Under the pieces are notes generated by a model. The model was not told where the DNA came from, searched no databases, and was given only the letters and a program-made list of their open reading frames with translations. From Obelidium mucronatum (taxonomy: Eukaryota; Chytridiomycota; Chytridiomycetes; Chytridiales; Chytriomycetaceae), in assembly GCA_025765595.1 (NCBI GenBank), contig JAIVFH010000192.1:1-53670 (forward strand): 53,670 nt of DNA, read 5' to 3'. The number at the start of each line of letters is the position of its first letter. Position 1 is the first letter of the stretch. Below, piece after piece: positions 43,249 to 53,670 of the stretch. Both the position numbers and the translations under genes were made by a program.

Positions 43249-45274
43249 TCAATTTTTTCCGTCCGATGCCTGCTGTTGCTGCTGCTGCTGCTGCTGCTGT
43301 TGCAACAACTCCTTTCGCGGATCATACGTCATATGGCTCTTGAACCATTTATCAAGAAACAAACACCCATCCGAATCCGCCCGATTCAAACTCCGATTCA
43401 ACGACATGTACGCAACAGCCTTCACCTCTTTCTCCTCCAATTTCGGCAATAATGCAACCGTCTCGCGACCCACTAAATCCACATTCCCAAACACAACATC
43501 CGCGTGCCGGATCAGTAGTTCTCCGCCGTCTCCGGCTGAGATGAAGATGCAGAGGACGAGGTTCCGCGGGGTCATGAAGTTTGTGTCTGCATAGGACGCG
43601 ACTTGTTGTAGGTGGAGAAGGAAATAGGCAAATGTGTGGATGTGTTGTTTGGAAGGGAATTTATCTTGGATAAGTGTTTTGATTTGTTCGATGATGGGGG
43701 TTGTTGGTGGTTGCACTACACCGCACACTAAAGGAAGAGGCGGGGGGAGAACGGTTGATATCAGGTACAATTTGATCGCAAAAGATGTGGCAGTTTTACC
43801 TTTCGCTATTTCATCCATTTCCTTCCAGAATCCGTCAGGAACAAATCCACCCTTGATGGAACTCAAATACTTTTTCAAAAGACTTGCCACTGTTCCTGGC
43901 GTTTCCAATTCCAATTGAAATGGGAACCCGACTGTTCCAAAGATGCCTTCGTCATCCCATAACCCGACGCCGCGTTTGGATTCCTCAAACGGGCTTGTGA
44001 TTACAGATTTGTTTGTGTTGCTTGTTGTTGCTGTGCTTATGGAGAGAGCGGTTTTTGTTGTTTCTGTTGGAGCGAGTTCGGCATTTGATCCACTGATTGC
44101 GACATGGGAGCAGTCGTTCACATCGCTTATAGCAGTTGGTTCGGGCACTTGCAACTGATCCACCCTACTGGACACAGTCTGCCGCCGCTGGATCCCTGCT
44201 GCGGCACCTATTCCTTCTGAATGAATCGGCTCTGTAACACTCCCTCGCCTTGATGATTTCACCTCGGAACTCCTTTTCAATTGCGGAGTAGCAATGGTAT
44301 CACCATCAACTTTATGAATACACGCGTCTTGGAATTTAATGCAGAGTATTGCGACGCGTCGCATGTTTCCAGGAATACGGTATAGTCCTTCGCTGTTGAG
44401 ATAACCCATACGGACTAAATACTCGACACACTGGATCACTATGTCGGGGATCCCATTCTTTCCAGCGCGCATCGAAGCTTCATAAATTGTGGTATTGAAG
44501 AGAGGGCCTTCCTTGTCAAAAAGGTTGAGTGGGGAGGGAGTGTCTGATGGATTCCTCGAAGAAATTTTCTGCTTGATATTCCCGTCTTTCAGATTGGAGG
44601 CACCAATGTGAATGTGTGGGACTGATTGTCTACGCTGCCTTGGTGGTCCTTGGATCATTGCTGCGGTGAATGTGCGTTTCGTGGGAGTTTCTTCGATGGA
44701 ATCTGTCTTTTTTTTGATCAAGGAGAATATCGAGATTGCCCGTTTTGAGGCTGACGACGACGCTGCATATTCGGGCTCGTTTTGAGGGGAGTTCAAGTGT
44801 TTAGAGGGGAATCTCTCTAGCCTAGTTGATTATGCAAGGGAACATTCTTAGAAACCAGGCTCTAAAAATAAAAGTAAAATGAAAAAAACTGAAAGAGAAG
44901 GACAGCGATTGAGAGAAAAAGAGATGCTGATATTTGATAAAAGAAAACAACGGAAAGACGCAGTACCCCTGATGCGACGGACTCAGCTGTTTCAGCACGC
45001 CCTTGACGGTGTTGAAGATGGAGCGCGTCGATGACGCCGCGCTGCTGGACACGCTCGCGCTGCCTATTTCCGTCGAATAAGTCGGCGAACCAAACCGCGG
45101 CGACGGCGGCTCCAGCGTGCTTTTCGCTTGTGTAACGTGGTGAGTCACCGTCGGCGGGCGCGCCGCCACGCTGGGCCGCGCAGACGCCGCCGGGGAGATA
45201 GCCGAGTAAGCCGCGTGCGGGCGCTGCGACGTTGTGCTGTGGCGCAGGCGTGCGGGGGGCGGGGGCGAGGACAT
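43249..45274 (-). CDS. RhoGAP-domain protein with an insertion inside the GAP domain
   Basis: A GTPase-activating protein for Rho-family GTPases. The first exon (ATG at 45274, MSSPPPPARLRHSTTSQRPH) is Ser/Pro/Ala-rich and GC-rich; it splices from HQG to LERFPSKHLNSPQNE. The domain starts at GIPDIVIQCVEYLVRMGYLN and has the arginine finger in SEGLYRIPGN. The second half is TVASLLKKYLSSI, then FPSKQHIHTFAYFLLHLQQV, then PRNLVLCIFI. Between the two halves about 130 mostly disordered residues are inserted. The end carries LNRSLNRADSDGCLFLDKWF and a polyglutamine run. Catalytic Arg, the Lys of LLKKYL and a polar residue in the late helix are present, so activity is plausible. A broken duplicate lies directly upstream. 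Confidence 0.85.
43269..43303. repeat. CTG/CAG trinucleotide repeat (poly-Gln in RhoGAP)
   Basis: About eleven Gln codons near the RhoGAP C-terminus, mostly CAG on the coding strand. Confidence 0.9.
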
Positions 45275-45290
45275 GTGATCAAAAAAGACT

Positions 45291-46350
45291 TTAATAAAAA
45301 TTGTATTTCTTCTGGTTCGCAAAAATTATAAGCGTGGCGTTCAGCCACTTGTGCAGCAAGAGACACCCATCAGAGGCTGCCTGTCGGAGACTGCGCGATC
45401 GTGAAAGAAAGTTGTTGCTTTCTTGCGCAACCTTTTTGGGCCCCACCAAATCCAAGTTTCCAAAAATGGCACTGGCGTGGCGGATTAAATATTCGGCTCC
45501 ACCTAACGGCTTTGCGGTAATGAAGATGCAGGTCACATGATTCTTTGGAATCATGACGTTGGTTTGTGTAAAAGAAGCGACGCGTTGAAGATGCAAGAGA
45601 AAGTATGCAAATGTGCGGATGTGATTCTGTGATGAAAATCGGTCTGAAATTACCAATTTGATTTGTTCAATGGTGGTAGACACGAATAGTTTTTCAAAAT
45701 CATAATATGGCATGAAGCAGCAATGGAATCCAGTTGGACCCAGAAACCATCTGGAACAAATCGTCCATCTACTGAACTGAGAATCTTTTTCGACTGGCTT
45801 GAAACTGTGTTAGGGCCCGTTTCCGTTGCAAGTTCAAAGGCAAATCCCTCGGTTCCCAGGAGTCCTTTACGGCCCCAGATTCCAACAACACTCTTTGATT
45901 CATTGAAAGGCTCCATGGTCGATACGATCGATGGTTCCACTTCCGTTCGGCAAGGTTCACCGAGCTATGATTCGGTTGGGATACTATCAGCAATCGCTCA
46001 CCCGGCTATCATGAGATTAAATTTCCAACGTTTTTTGTCCATTCTTTTTGATGCTGCTGCTGTTTTGGTAACCCGACACGCCCAAGTGCCTGACATTTTT
46101 CATCCACCCGCTACAGAAGCACTAGATGTGTCGAGATCTCACTTCTGGGCCTTTTCAGCTTGTAGAGTACTCATCCCTGTTAAACAACTCGATAAACATT
46201 ATTAGAAACATGATAACTTGAAGTTTGCTTCCTTTAAATGAAAGATCACGATTTCAGGGATTCCATTCTTGCGAGCTTTCTTAGATGCCTCGAGAATGGA
46301 TATAATCCATGCCTTGTCATTATTTAAGTCACTCAAGATGCTGTCGGAGG
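45291..46350 (-). pseudogene. Degenerate tandem duplicate of the RhoGAP gene
   Basis: Homology to the neighbour is obvious in pieces. The pieces are EASKKARKNGIPEIVI near 46300, then NESKSVVGIWGRKGLLGTEG, FVPDGFWVQLDSIAA, then IKLVISDRFSSQNHIRTFAY FLLHLQRVASF and LIRHASAIFGNLDLVGPKKV, ending in SRSLRQAASDGCLLLHKWLN. The arginine-finger region (LYRIPG in the neighbour) is absent, stops and frame changes separate the pieces, and TVASLLKKYL is altered to TVSSQSKKIL. It lacks the catalytic Arg even if the frame were continuous. The first exon of the intact copy begins only 17 bp after this block, so the pair is in tandem on the minus strand. I regard it as a decayed paralogue. Confidence 0.75.
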
Positions 46351-47109
46351 AGCGGACTCAACGAACTTGGTTTGTCGCCCAAATCCTGAAACTAAGCGGT
46401 TTCTGCAACTAAACAAGAATTTTTTTTGCAGCCCCCCCAAGAATGTCACTGTCGCGTTTTACAAACTCAAGAGATAGTCCCCATTTCGGGGAATCTAGGT
46501 AGATCAAGTTTGTTACCATCTTGTTGGAGAACTGTGAAAGTGGAATCGCCTCAGAAATTATTTCACACACAAAGTTATGTATGGTGGTCATTGGTAGAAA
46601 AAAAAAGATAGGAGCCTGAGGAGGGGCAACACAAACTTTGTTGTCACTGTTTCTGATTGTTTGATGTTTTTTCATGGCTGCTTTCACTCCAACACCAAGA
46701 GTCGCTCTTGCATCACCAAAAGCCGTGTATCAAGCTTTGTGCAGTGCGATTTCCTTGTTTTTGGTTTGGAATTGCTGGCGATATTTGATTTGACGATGTC
46801 AACATGATTTGTTGCACACCTCCAAAATGAGCTCCAAAATGGTAGCTTCACTGATTGGGCGCGGATAGCCAGCTTTAGTTCCACTGGAATATTGGCATCA
46901 CGCGTGTTTTAGCACAAGTTGGAGTTGTTGGACTCATTTTGGAATCCCCCAAAGTGGGAAAAGAAGGGAATCTTTGTCAATCAAAGGTCGCCCCAAAAAA
47001 AACCCCCTCAACCAAATTGAAAAATGCCTCCAATAGTTTATAGATATAGTTCTATATTAGTTTATTGTATTTTAACTTCCAAATAAAAGGAAACACCACA
47101 CCCCAACAA
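46351..47109. other. Region without a recognised gene
   Basis: Two minus-strand ORFs of 92 and 66 residues (46687-46409, 46884-46684) look protein-like in parts (for example NFVCEIISEAIPLSQFSNKM, VELKLAIRAQ), but match no family I know. They may be remnants of the 5' part of the degenerate RhoGAP block or of another decayed gene. The rest, to 47109, is the upstream region of the Rad60-like gene. Confidence 0.4.
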
Positions 47110-48528
47110 ATGGCTTCTGACTCTGATTCTGACGCCGCATCGCTTTTCGATCTTTCAGCAAAACAAACAAAGAAAACAAAACCAAAACAGAGCGGTGGCG
47201 CTGAACTAAAGCGGAAAACGTCAAAGTTTGCAAATGTCGCTTTACCAAAGAAACGTTCGTATTTCTCGGACGATGAAGAAGATGAACAAGAAAAAGAAGA
47301 GTTGAAAGGAGACAAGAAGAATGAGTGAGTTTGTTGGCCTTCTCGGATGGGCGTACTGGAAGTTGACTGAAACTGTATCAAGAACAACCAAAAGGTCAAA
47401 GCAAAGCAATGACAATGAGGCGTGTATTATTCTCTCGGATGATGAAAGCGACGTAGCCGAGGTCACTGAAAGAGTAAAGGCAAAGGATAACTCTATAAGG
47501 TACTAGGCTCGCACGTGGATATATCGATCTAGACCTCAACACTCGCAACACAAACACCCACCAATAATACAAAACAAAAAAATAGACTCAAACTTGAAGC
47601 AGAACGTGAAAAACTGAAGAAGCTGCAAGAAAGGAAAGCTTCGGCTCTCTTGTCGTCACCACCGCATGCACCTCTTAACAACAAACCCAACTCTGACGAC
47701 GAAATCACCGAAGAACCAATCATTCTAACAGTCAGCATTTGGGAAAGGGAGTCTCCTGAAACGCCTACAAAAGTAAAACTGAAGGTTGTCCCATCGCATC
47801 CATTCAAAATAGCGATGGAGGCAATCTGCCTAAAGGTGGGCGTTGCGTCGGTTGGAGATATGGTATTCAAATTCAAGAATGTCGAGGTATAGAGTGTGGT
47901 CTTTGCTGTTCTATTATTCCACCTTTTAAAACAAACCACTCCAGCTTATACCATTGAGTACTCCAAAATCTATGATCAGTCATCAAAATGGGACAATCAC
48001 TACGGATAGGTATTTGAATCATGTATATCAATTGTACGATAATATGTTGTTGAAACGAAATTCCATAGATGCTTATCAACGTGGTTATTACAACCAACTA
48101 CAAATTGCAAAACGCGTCGAGCTAGAAAGAACTGTCCAGCGTCTTGAACGTGAACAAGAACAAGTTGAACAAGTGTATGAAATCCGTGCACCCTTACCAC
48201 CTCCACCGCCACCACCAGCGACCGAAACACCGCCCGAGAATGTCACACTGATAACCATAACACTAAGAGACAAAACCTTGAATGCTGAGCCGTTTACTGT
48301 GAAACCGGTATAAGCCGTTTCAAGTTTTTTTTTTGCTGAAATTTACTCTAACTCTCCAAAAAACAAGACCACAAAAATATCCTCACTTATTAAAGCCTAC
48401 GCGACGAAAACAGGAAAAAACGCCTCTTCAATCCGTCTTGAATTTGATCACGAAGTACTGGATGCCAGTTCTACCATAGAGGAGTGTGAGATTGAAGATG
48501 ACGATATGATTGACGTCAAAGAGAAATA
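47110..48528 (+). CDS. Rad60/Esc2/NIP45-type protein with two SUMO-like domains
   Basis: These proteins mimic SUMO and support SUMO-dependent DNA repair together with Smc5/6 and Ubc9. The N-terminus is acidic and basic low complexity (ASDSDSDAASLFDL, SDDEEDEQEKEE, CIILSDDESDVAEV), the last resembling a SUMO-interacting motif. A coiled stretch (EAEREKLKKLQERKAS) precedes the first SUMO-like domain (ILTVSIWERESPETPTKVKL, VVPSHPFKIAMEAICLKVGV, MVFKFKNVEV). A second helix (RVELERTVQRLEREQEQVEQ) and Pro-run lead to the C-terminal SUMO-like domain (TLITITLRDKTLNAEPFTVK, ASSIRLEFDHEVLDASSTIE, CEIEDDDMIDVKEK). It ends without a diglycine, as expected for a non-conjugated SUMO-like domain. About five short introns; the ATG at 47110 is the first in frame. 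Confidence 0.8.
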
Positions 48529-48690
48529 GCGAGGATAGTCCATTAGCCATACAAAAATAATAAATTATTGTAACGACTGCGGTAGCATTTTCAGGAGATT
48601 TGGTGGGACGGGCGGAGGACTCGCCGCCCCAGGTAGTGTTTGGGAATTGTCGAATTTCACACGAAAAACCACAAAAAAATAACAGACGAA

Positions 48691-51600
48691 ATGGCCGACG
48701 ACCACCTCCACGCGGACCTTCACGATGGTTCGCTTCGGAGATCTTATTTCTGTATATTTCTTGAAAGCTCACTGAATTCAACAATTCCAGGAAAACATGC
48801 GCGTGTTAGGCTTCAAAAACACAATGATGGCGAGAAGGTGGATGGATCCTGGATGGATCGCGAGAGACACGACATTCAGACGTATGAATACTTGTGTCAT
48901 ATCGGAGAAGCGAAAGAGTATGCTGTCTGTTTTCTGATAACCAACTCTTTTTGATATTAACTCTGACATCAACAATAGATGGATCGAGGCATGCATTAAA
49001 GAAGACATTGCAGCAACAACAGAGCTCGAAGAAGAAATGAGGAACTGGAATTGTTGTCGCGAAAGCTGGCAAAGTCGTTCCACCCAGAGAGTGTGAAGCG
49101 GATCTTTGAGGTGGAGAGAGGTCTACATTCCTGTCAACACCTACATCAAAACTGAAAAAGAAAACACGCGTTTTTTTAGAATCGAACCAAGCTGCAATAC
49201 AAGCATTCAGATAACATCAACTTTTTATTCAACGCCATGAAGGCGGTTGGGCTTCCAGATGTGAGCAGCGATTTCTTATCATATTCTCACTTCATGATCA
49301 TCTCACTCTCCAAATTCCTTGCAGGTCTTCTTTTTTGAAACAACTGATCTCTATGAGAAAAAGAATTTCCCCAAAGTTGTTTATTGCCTTCACGCTCTAA
49401 GGTTAGCGCACTTTGTGCGTGATTCCGTTGTTCAGCACTTAACTCATATTTCTCCGCTTCTTCCTTTTTTGTTTACAATGTCAAGTCACGTACTTGCAAA
49501 AAAAGGCCTCGCTCCTTCCATCAACAATCTTGTCGGCAAACTCACCTTCACAGAAGACCAAATCGAAGCAACACAGCAATCTTTGGAAGCAAGTGGAGTC
49601 TCCATGCCTCAATTCGGAAACATTGAAAACGCATTGGCTACCGCTATTGAGGAAAAAGCGGAAGATCAAGAGTCCCCAGAAGATCGAGGTTCGCATTTAA
49701 GTTTCATGCACTTTTTTTTGTCACTTCTTATTTCCATACTCTGTCTTCTATAATATAGCGAGAAGAGAGCGTGAGGAAAACGAGAAAGCACGCCAAGACC
49801 ACTTCCAAAGAAATATTGGAAAATTAATTCAACTGCAATCGCTAGTTCGCACAAATCAAGCACGGAAACTTTTGACCGAGTTGAAGGAAGCAGACCGTAT
49901 CAAAAAAATCACCAAAGTGCAAGCCGTCGCACGAGCACGTCATGCTAGAAAGCGATTGGAATCGTTGCAAGAGAAGAAGGCGAAACTTGACAAAGAGAAT
50001 CGATGGCATGAGTTGTCCAGCAAAGAAAAGCTGTTTGTAAAGGTCAGGCGTAATTTCACAGATGTTCCAAAAAACTCAATTAACCTTGGCCTTAAATTGC
50101 AGCTGCAAGCGCGAGTGAGAGGAAAAAAGGAGCGGCTCAAATATAAAGCTAGACTTGAGCATTACCAGAACAATGCCGAAGCCGTGGTCAAGATACAAGC
50201 CCTATGGCGCGCAAAACAAATGAGAAAGGCATATAAGAATTTGAGTGAGTTTCTACAAAATTCAGTTAGTCTTTTGGGGTTTTAACTTTTTCACGCAAGC
50301 GTCCCTCCAAAACCCTTCGACAAAGATTATTCACGAGTTTGCCCATCTACTCGATGAATCAGACCGCGATTTCGAAGACGACTTGGATATTGAAGATCTG
50401 CGGCAACACGTTGTCAGAATGATTCGTGAAAATGTAGCCACAGAAGCGGAGCTCAATGAACTCGACCTTAAAATTGCACTCCTTGTCAAGAATAGAATTG
50501 GAATCGAGGACGTGTATCACCAGACGCTGAGTGAAGGTTCCTGGAAGCACTTCGACGACTGCTTACTACAAAAAGATGAAGAATGCGACTGCCGGCCCTG
50601 ATCAGGCGCAACGAGCCAGTGTCGTTGCAGAATCGGATAAATGCGCCGCGCCTTTTATCCAGAAAGTATTGGATAAAGAAGCAAGAGCTAAACTGGAGGC
50701 ATATCAACAGCTTTTTTATTTGCTGCAAACAAATCCAAACTACTTGGCCAAGCTCATGTATTCCTTAAGCAAAAGAACGGCCGGGAATATTTTAAAGGTG
50801 TTGGAGCAAGTGACTTTGACTCTATTTGGATACGCTCAGAATGTCCGTGAAGAATATTTGCTGCTGAACCTTATTAAGGTACCGCAAAATTCGATGTTTA
50901 TGTCTCTTGAAGATTAATTTTTTTCTTGATTTAGACATGCATTAAACTCGAAGTTGGCGAGATTGAGAAATTGGATGAATTCTGGCGAGCAAATCCACTA
51001 TTCATCAAATTGGTCCTTCAATATGTCAGGTAATATACATTTCATGGAGAAGAGCAAACATGTTTTTAACTTTTCTCAAACAGAGGAGCAAAAGAACGTC
51101 AGTTTTTCAGAGACTTATTTCAACCTCTCATCAAATTTGTGCTTTTGGACGCTTCTTTGAATCTGGAAACAGACCCAGTATTTGTAAGTATTTCTGTTCA
51201 ATTGAGAGATAGATGGCCACTAAAATTATATCTAGATTTACAAAAATCTGATTCGTGAAGACGAGCTTCAAACCGGAGAGCAATCTAAGCGATCCTACGA
51301 AGCCAGCATTGAACAGATTTCGGAGGACCCAGATGTGAAGAGAAAATTGCAAGATAGTATGTTCCATTTTTTCACGACTTCTTTGCCCTCTCCTAACAAA
51401 TTTTCCTAGATACAACCAAACTTCAGCAAATTACAGATATGTTCTTGAAAGCAATTATGGACTCGCTTAAAAGCATGCCGTTTGGAATTCGATACATTGC
51501 CATGCAGCTGAAGGAAACTATGAAAGCGAAGTTTCCCGGAAATGACACAGAAATTCTTAAGATTGTTGGAAACCTGATATACTATAGATATATGAATCCG

Positions 51601-53670
51601 GCGATTGTGTGAGTTGATTTCCTTTTAGTTGAGAAAAAAATTTAGTTAAATATTCGAATGGAAAAGCGCCCCTGAAGGTTTCGATATTATCGAATGTTCC
51701 GTTTCTCCAATTCAAAGAAGGAATCTCGCTGAAGTGAGTGGGTCCGACGCTATTTGAATTATCATTGACTCTTCTTTCAGGTGGCGAAGACTCTGCATCA
51801 GATATCTGTCTGCCGATTGGCCGGAACTGAAAACAACGCTGCTCTTGCGTCTTACATAACTGGAAGCAAATAAGAAGTTTATGAATTTCTTTAACGAAGG
51901 TGTGAGCTCCATCCTTTGGCAATCTCCTAAACTCTTAAAATTAAAACTTTAATAGCTTCGGAAGTGGTTTCTTCGGAAGAGCACTTTGGAATGGATGAAT
52001 ACATTGACCTCAGTCGTAATCAAAAGTTATCCATCTTCATAACACCAAATGAAATATTCCAAGTGCATGACGCTTTAAATAGCTGCGTCGAGGATATTGT
52101 AGGCTTTCAGATATAACTAATCGAGTGATTATCATTTAACTATTGGTATCGCAGATTGCCGATAAAAATGATCCAATGAAGCAAGTCTTGAATGAATTGG
52201 GACCCGCCCCTTCTCCCTCAGAAAATACAAGACAGGAAGTTTATTTGAACTTGGTTAACAAGTTTCCTGCGCTAGAAGGTGCGTCTCAGATTGTAATTCT
52301 ACCGAATCAAAACAAATACCCACTTATAATTGGCGACGTTCAACTTAGACCAAGACCAAAAAACCAGACATCTCATAAACGAAACAAAGCGTCTCGTTTT
52401 GGTTGTTCTTAAAGTCCAAACCGGCACAACGCTTCTAGATATTCTCGAGTCGCCGGTAACTGACAAGGAAGAGCAATTTTTCCAAGACAATACAGAAGGA
52501 GATTACAAAAAGTTGGAGGAGAGAAGAGAAAAGAAGGAAGCGCAGGAATGGCGAAATGTTGTGGATACGTCAGCTGGACCTCTTGTTTCGTCGGATCAGA
52601 ATAGTACAGAAAACGCCGATTCTGTTACTTCTGACAACACAAAGCTGACGCAAGGTAGCCTTTGGAAGCAGACTGTTGATATTGGGGGTAGCAGAAACAA
52701 AGTAAGCCGGAAGAAGACAGCAGAGTGTGTTAGACTTGAAAACGAAAGCCATGATGAGAATGAGAATCAACTCGGATCAGGCTCCTTATTTTTCGGAAGT
52801 GGATCATTGTTTTGCTTGAAAGCAGATCCTTCGGTGGCGTAAGTTTAAACTGTCGGATGTAAAGAAAAAACTAAAATCTGGCTTCGCAGCATCACCTTCA
52901 ATTCTGTTAAAAAGAGGGCATTGGAAAATATGGCTAAGCTGGAAGAGACTGGTACTGTCAACAAGAAGAATGGCTACCAAGATATGCTCAACATGATTGC
53001 ACACTGTAAGCCGCGATCTTTATTCTTGGCAAGATTTAATATTAATGCTTTGAATCCAGGACATGTTAAACAGGCATAAGCGAAAGAATCAACGAAAGCA
53101 TGAAGGGCAGGCGCTAAAAAAAACCCTGTCCAGCTTGGAAGACAAAGCGATTTACTTGTCGGAACAAAAGAAGTCTTATCATGACTACATAAATAGCTGT
53201 ATGGCTCAGCACAAGAAAACGTAAGCTTACTATTGAACGTGCAGCTTTCCGTGACTCAAATGTTATATCTTTAGCCTTAAAGTCAAGAAAGGCCCGTTTC
53301 CGTTTACCAGGCAATACTTCCACTTAAAGGAGCTCCAAAAGTCCGGAAATGTACCGCAATTCGGATCATACAAGTTCACAGCGTTAGATCTTATAAGCGA
53401 GGTGTCTTGATATCAATGAACGACCACAGCCCGAAACAGTTGAGTTCACAGTCTCTTTTTTGAGAAACTTAAAAATTAATGAATCATTTACAGGTATGGA
53501 CAAATCACTCTAACGATATCGTCATCGGAATCTGGAATTTTCACGATTGAGGCATCTGTTCTTGGGGTCAAGTTGTCGGACGCCATGGAATTGAGACTTG
53601 AAGACTTGTTGCAAAGTCAGTACGATGGAATTCAGACGATGGTGCTCTTTGATGTGGCGAAAGTTAACGT
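48691..53670 (+). CDS. IQG1: IQGAP scaffold (CH, IQ, RasGAP-related, RasGAP-C), 3' end outside window
   Basis: IQGAP links actin, calmodulin and small GTPases, and in fungi organises the cytokinetic ring. N-terminal calponin homology domain (about 48840-49650): YEYLCHIGEAK, KWIEACIKEDIAATTELEEE, YKHSDNINFLFNAMKAVGLP, FFFETTDLYEKKNFPKVVYC LHALSHVLAKKGLAPSINNL. Four IQ motifs (about 49820-50240) include ITKVQAVARARHARKRL and VVKIQALWRAKQMRKAY. The GAP-related domain (about 50720-52150) has VREEYLLLNLIK and LIYYRYMNPAIV. The RasGAP-C region has LVLKVQTGTTLLDILESP-like and IFTIEASVLGVKLSDAMELR. There are more than a dozen short introns. Two single-base frame changes lie in the CH domain near 49046 and 49068. 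The coding region continues past 53670. Confidence 0.92.

Overview
The window looks like nuclear DNA of a zoosporic (flagellated) fungus, most likely a chytrid-like early-diverging lineage. Its genes are split by short GT-AG introns (roughly 40-80 nt, several with a CTAAC-like branch site), and the proteins are standard fungal or eukaryotic housekeeping families: eRF3, Rad52, the Pol III subunit RPC82, Prp22, IQGAP, and low-molecular-weight thioredoxin reductase. It also carries a DLEC1/CFAP81-type ciliary protein, which only flagellated fungi would be expected to keep. There are four well-formed nuclear tRNA genes and one defective one. The lineage is an inference; the gene identities rest on motifs read in the translations.

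Layout. 1-0.7 kb: end of an eRF3 gene and a damaged tRNA-Leu. 1.6-3.9 kb: Rad52 (-). 3.9-5.9 kb: two CRAL-TRIO (Sec14-like) paralogues (-). 6.1-11.8 kb: a JmjC protein (-) and a membrane-anchored coiled-coil protein (+) whose start codons are only about 30 bp apart. 12.0-12.8 kb: tRNA-Ser and tRNA-Leu. 13.1-14.2 kb: shortened acid-phosphatase-like gene. 14.2-15.2 kb: a 1046-bp element with ~107-bp terminal inverted repeats and a TA target duplication. 15.8-17.7 kb: two more CRAL-TRIO copies (+), one broken. 17.8-20.9 kb: RPC82 and dihydropteridine reductase (+). 20.9-25.2 kb: supervillin-like gelsolin/headpiece protein (-). 25.4-25.8 kb: tRNA-Tyr and tRNA-Ser. 25.9-27.7 kb: profilin-like protein and thioredoxin reductase (-). 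27.75-28.13 kb: a 12-unit hairpin array. 28.2-35.4 kb: DLEC1 (+). 35.4-40.5 kb: protein methyltransferase and Prp22 helicase (-). 41.5-42.3 kb: Q-rich small protein (-). 43.2-46.3 kb: RhoGAP protein (-) followed by its degenerate duplicate. 47.1-48.5 kb: Rad60/Esc2-like SUMO-like-domain protein (+). 48.7-53.67 kb: IQGAP (+), running off the window.

Functional themes. Actin and cortex regulation is over-represented (supervillin-like, profilin-like, RhoGAP, IQGAP). Genome maintenance (Rad52, Rad60-like), RNA metabolism (Prp22, RPC82) and the flagellum (DLEC1) are also present. The parts that look least ordinary are the hairpin array, the inverted-repeat element, the dispersed CRAL-TRIO cluster with shared promoters, and the large coiled-coil protein with its own internal repeats.

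Quality caution. Single-base frame breaks occur in several genes that should be essential and intact (eRF3, Prp22, thioredoxin reductase, IQGAP) and in one tRNA. This suggests consensus indel errors in the assembly, so any pseudogene call here that rests on frameshifts alone is provisional.
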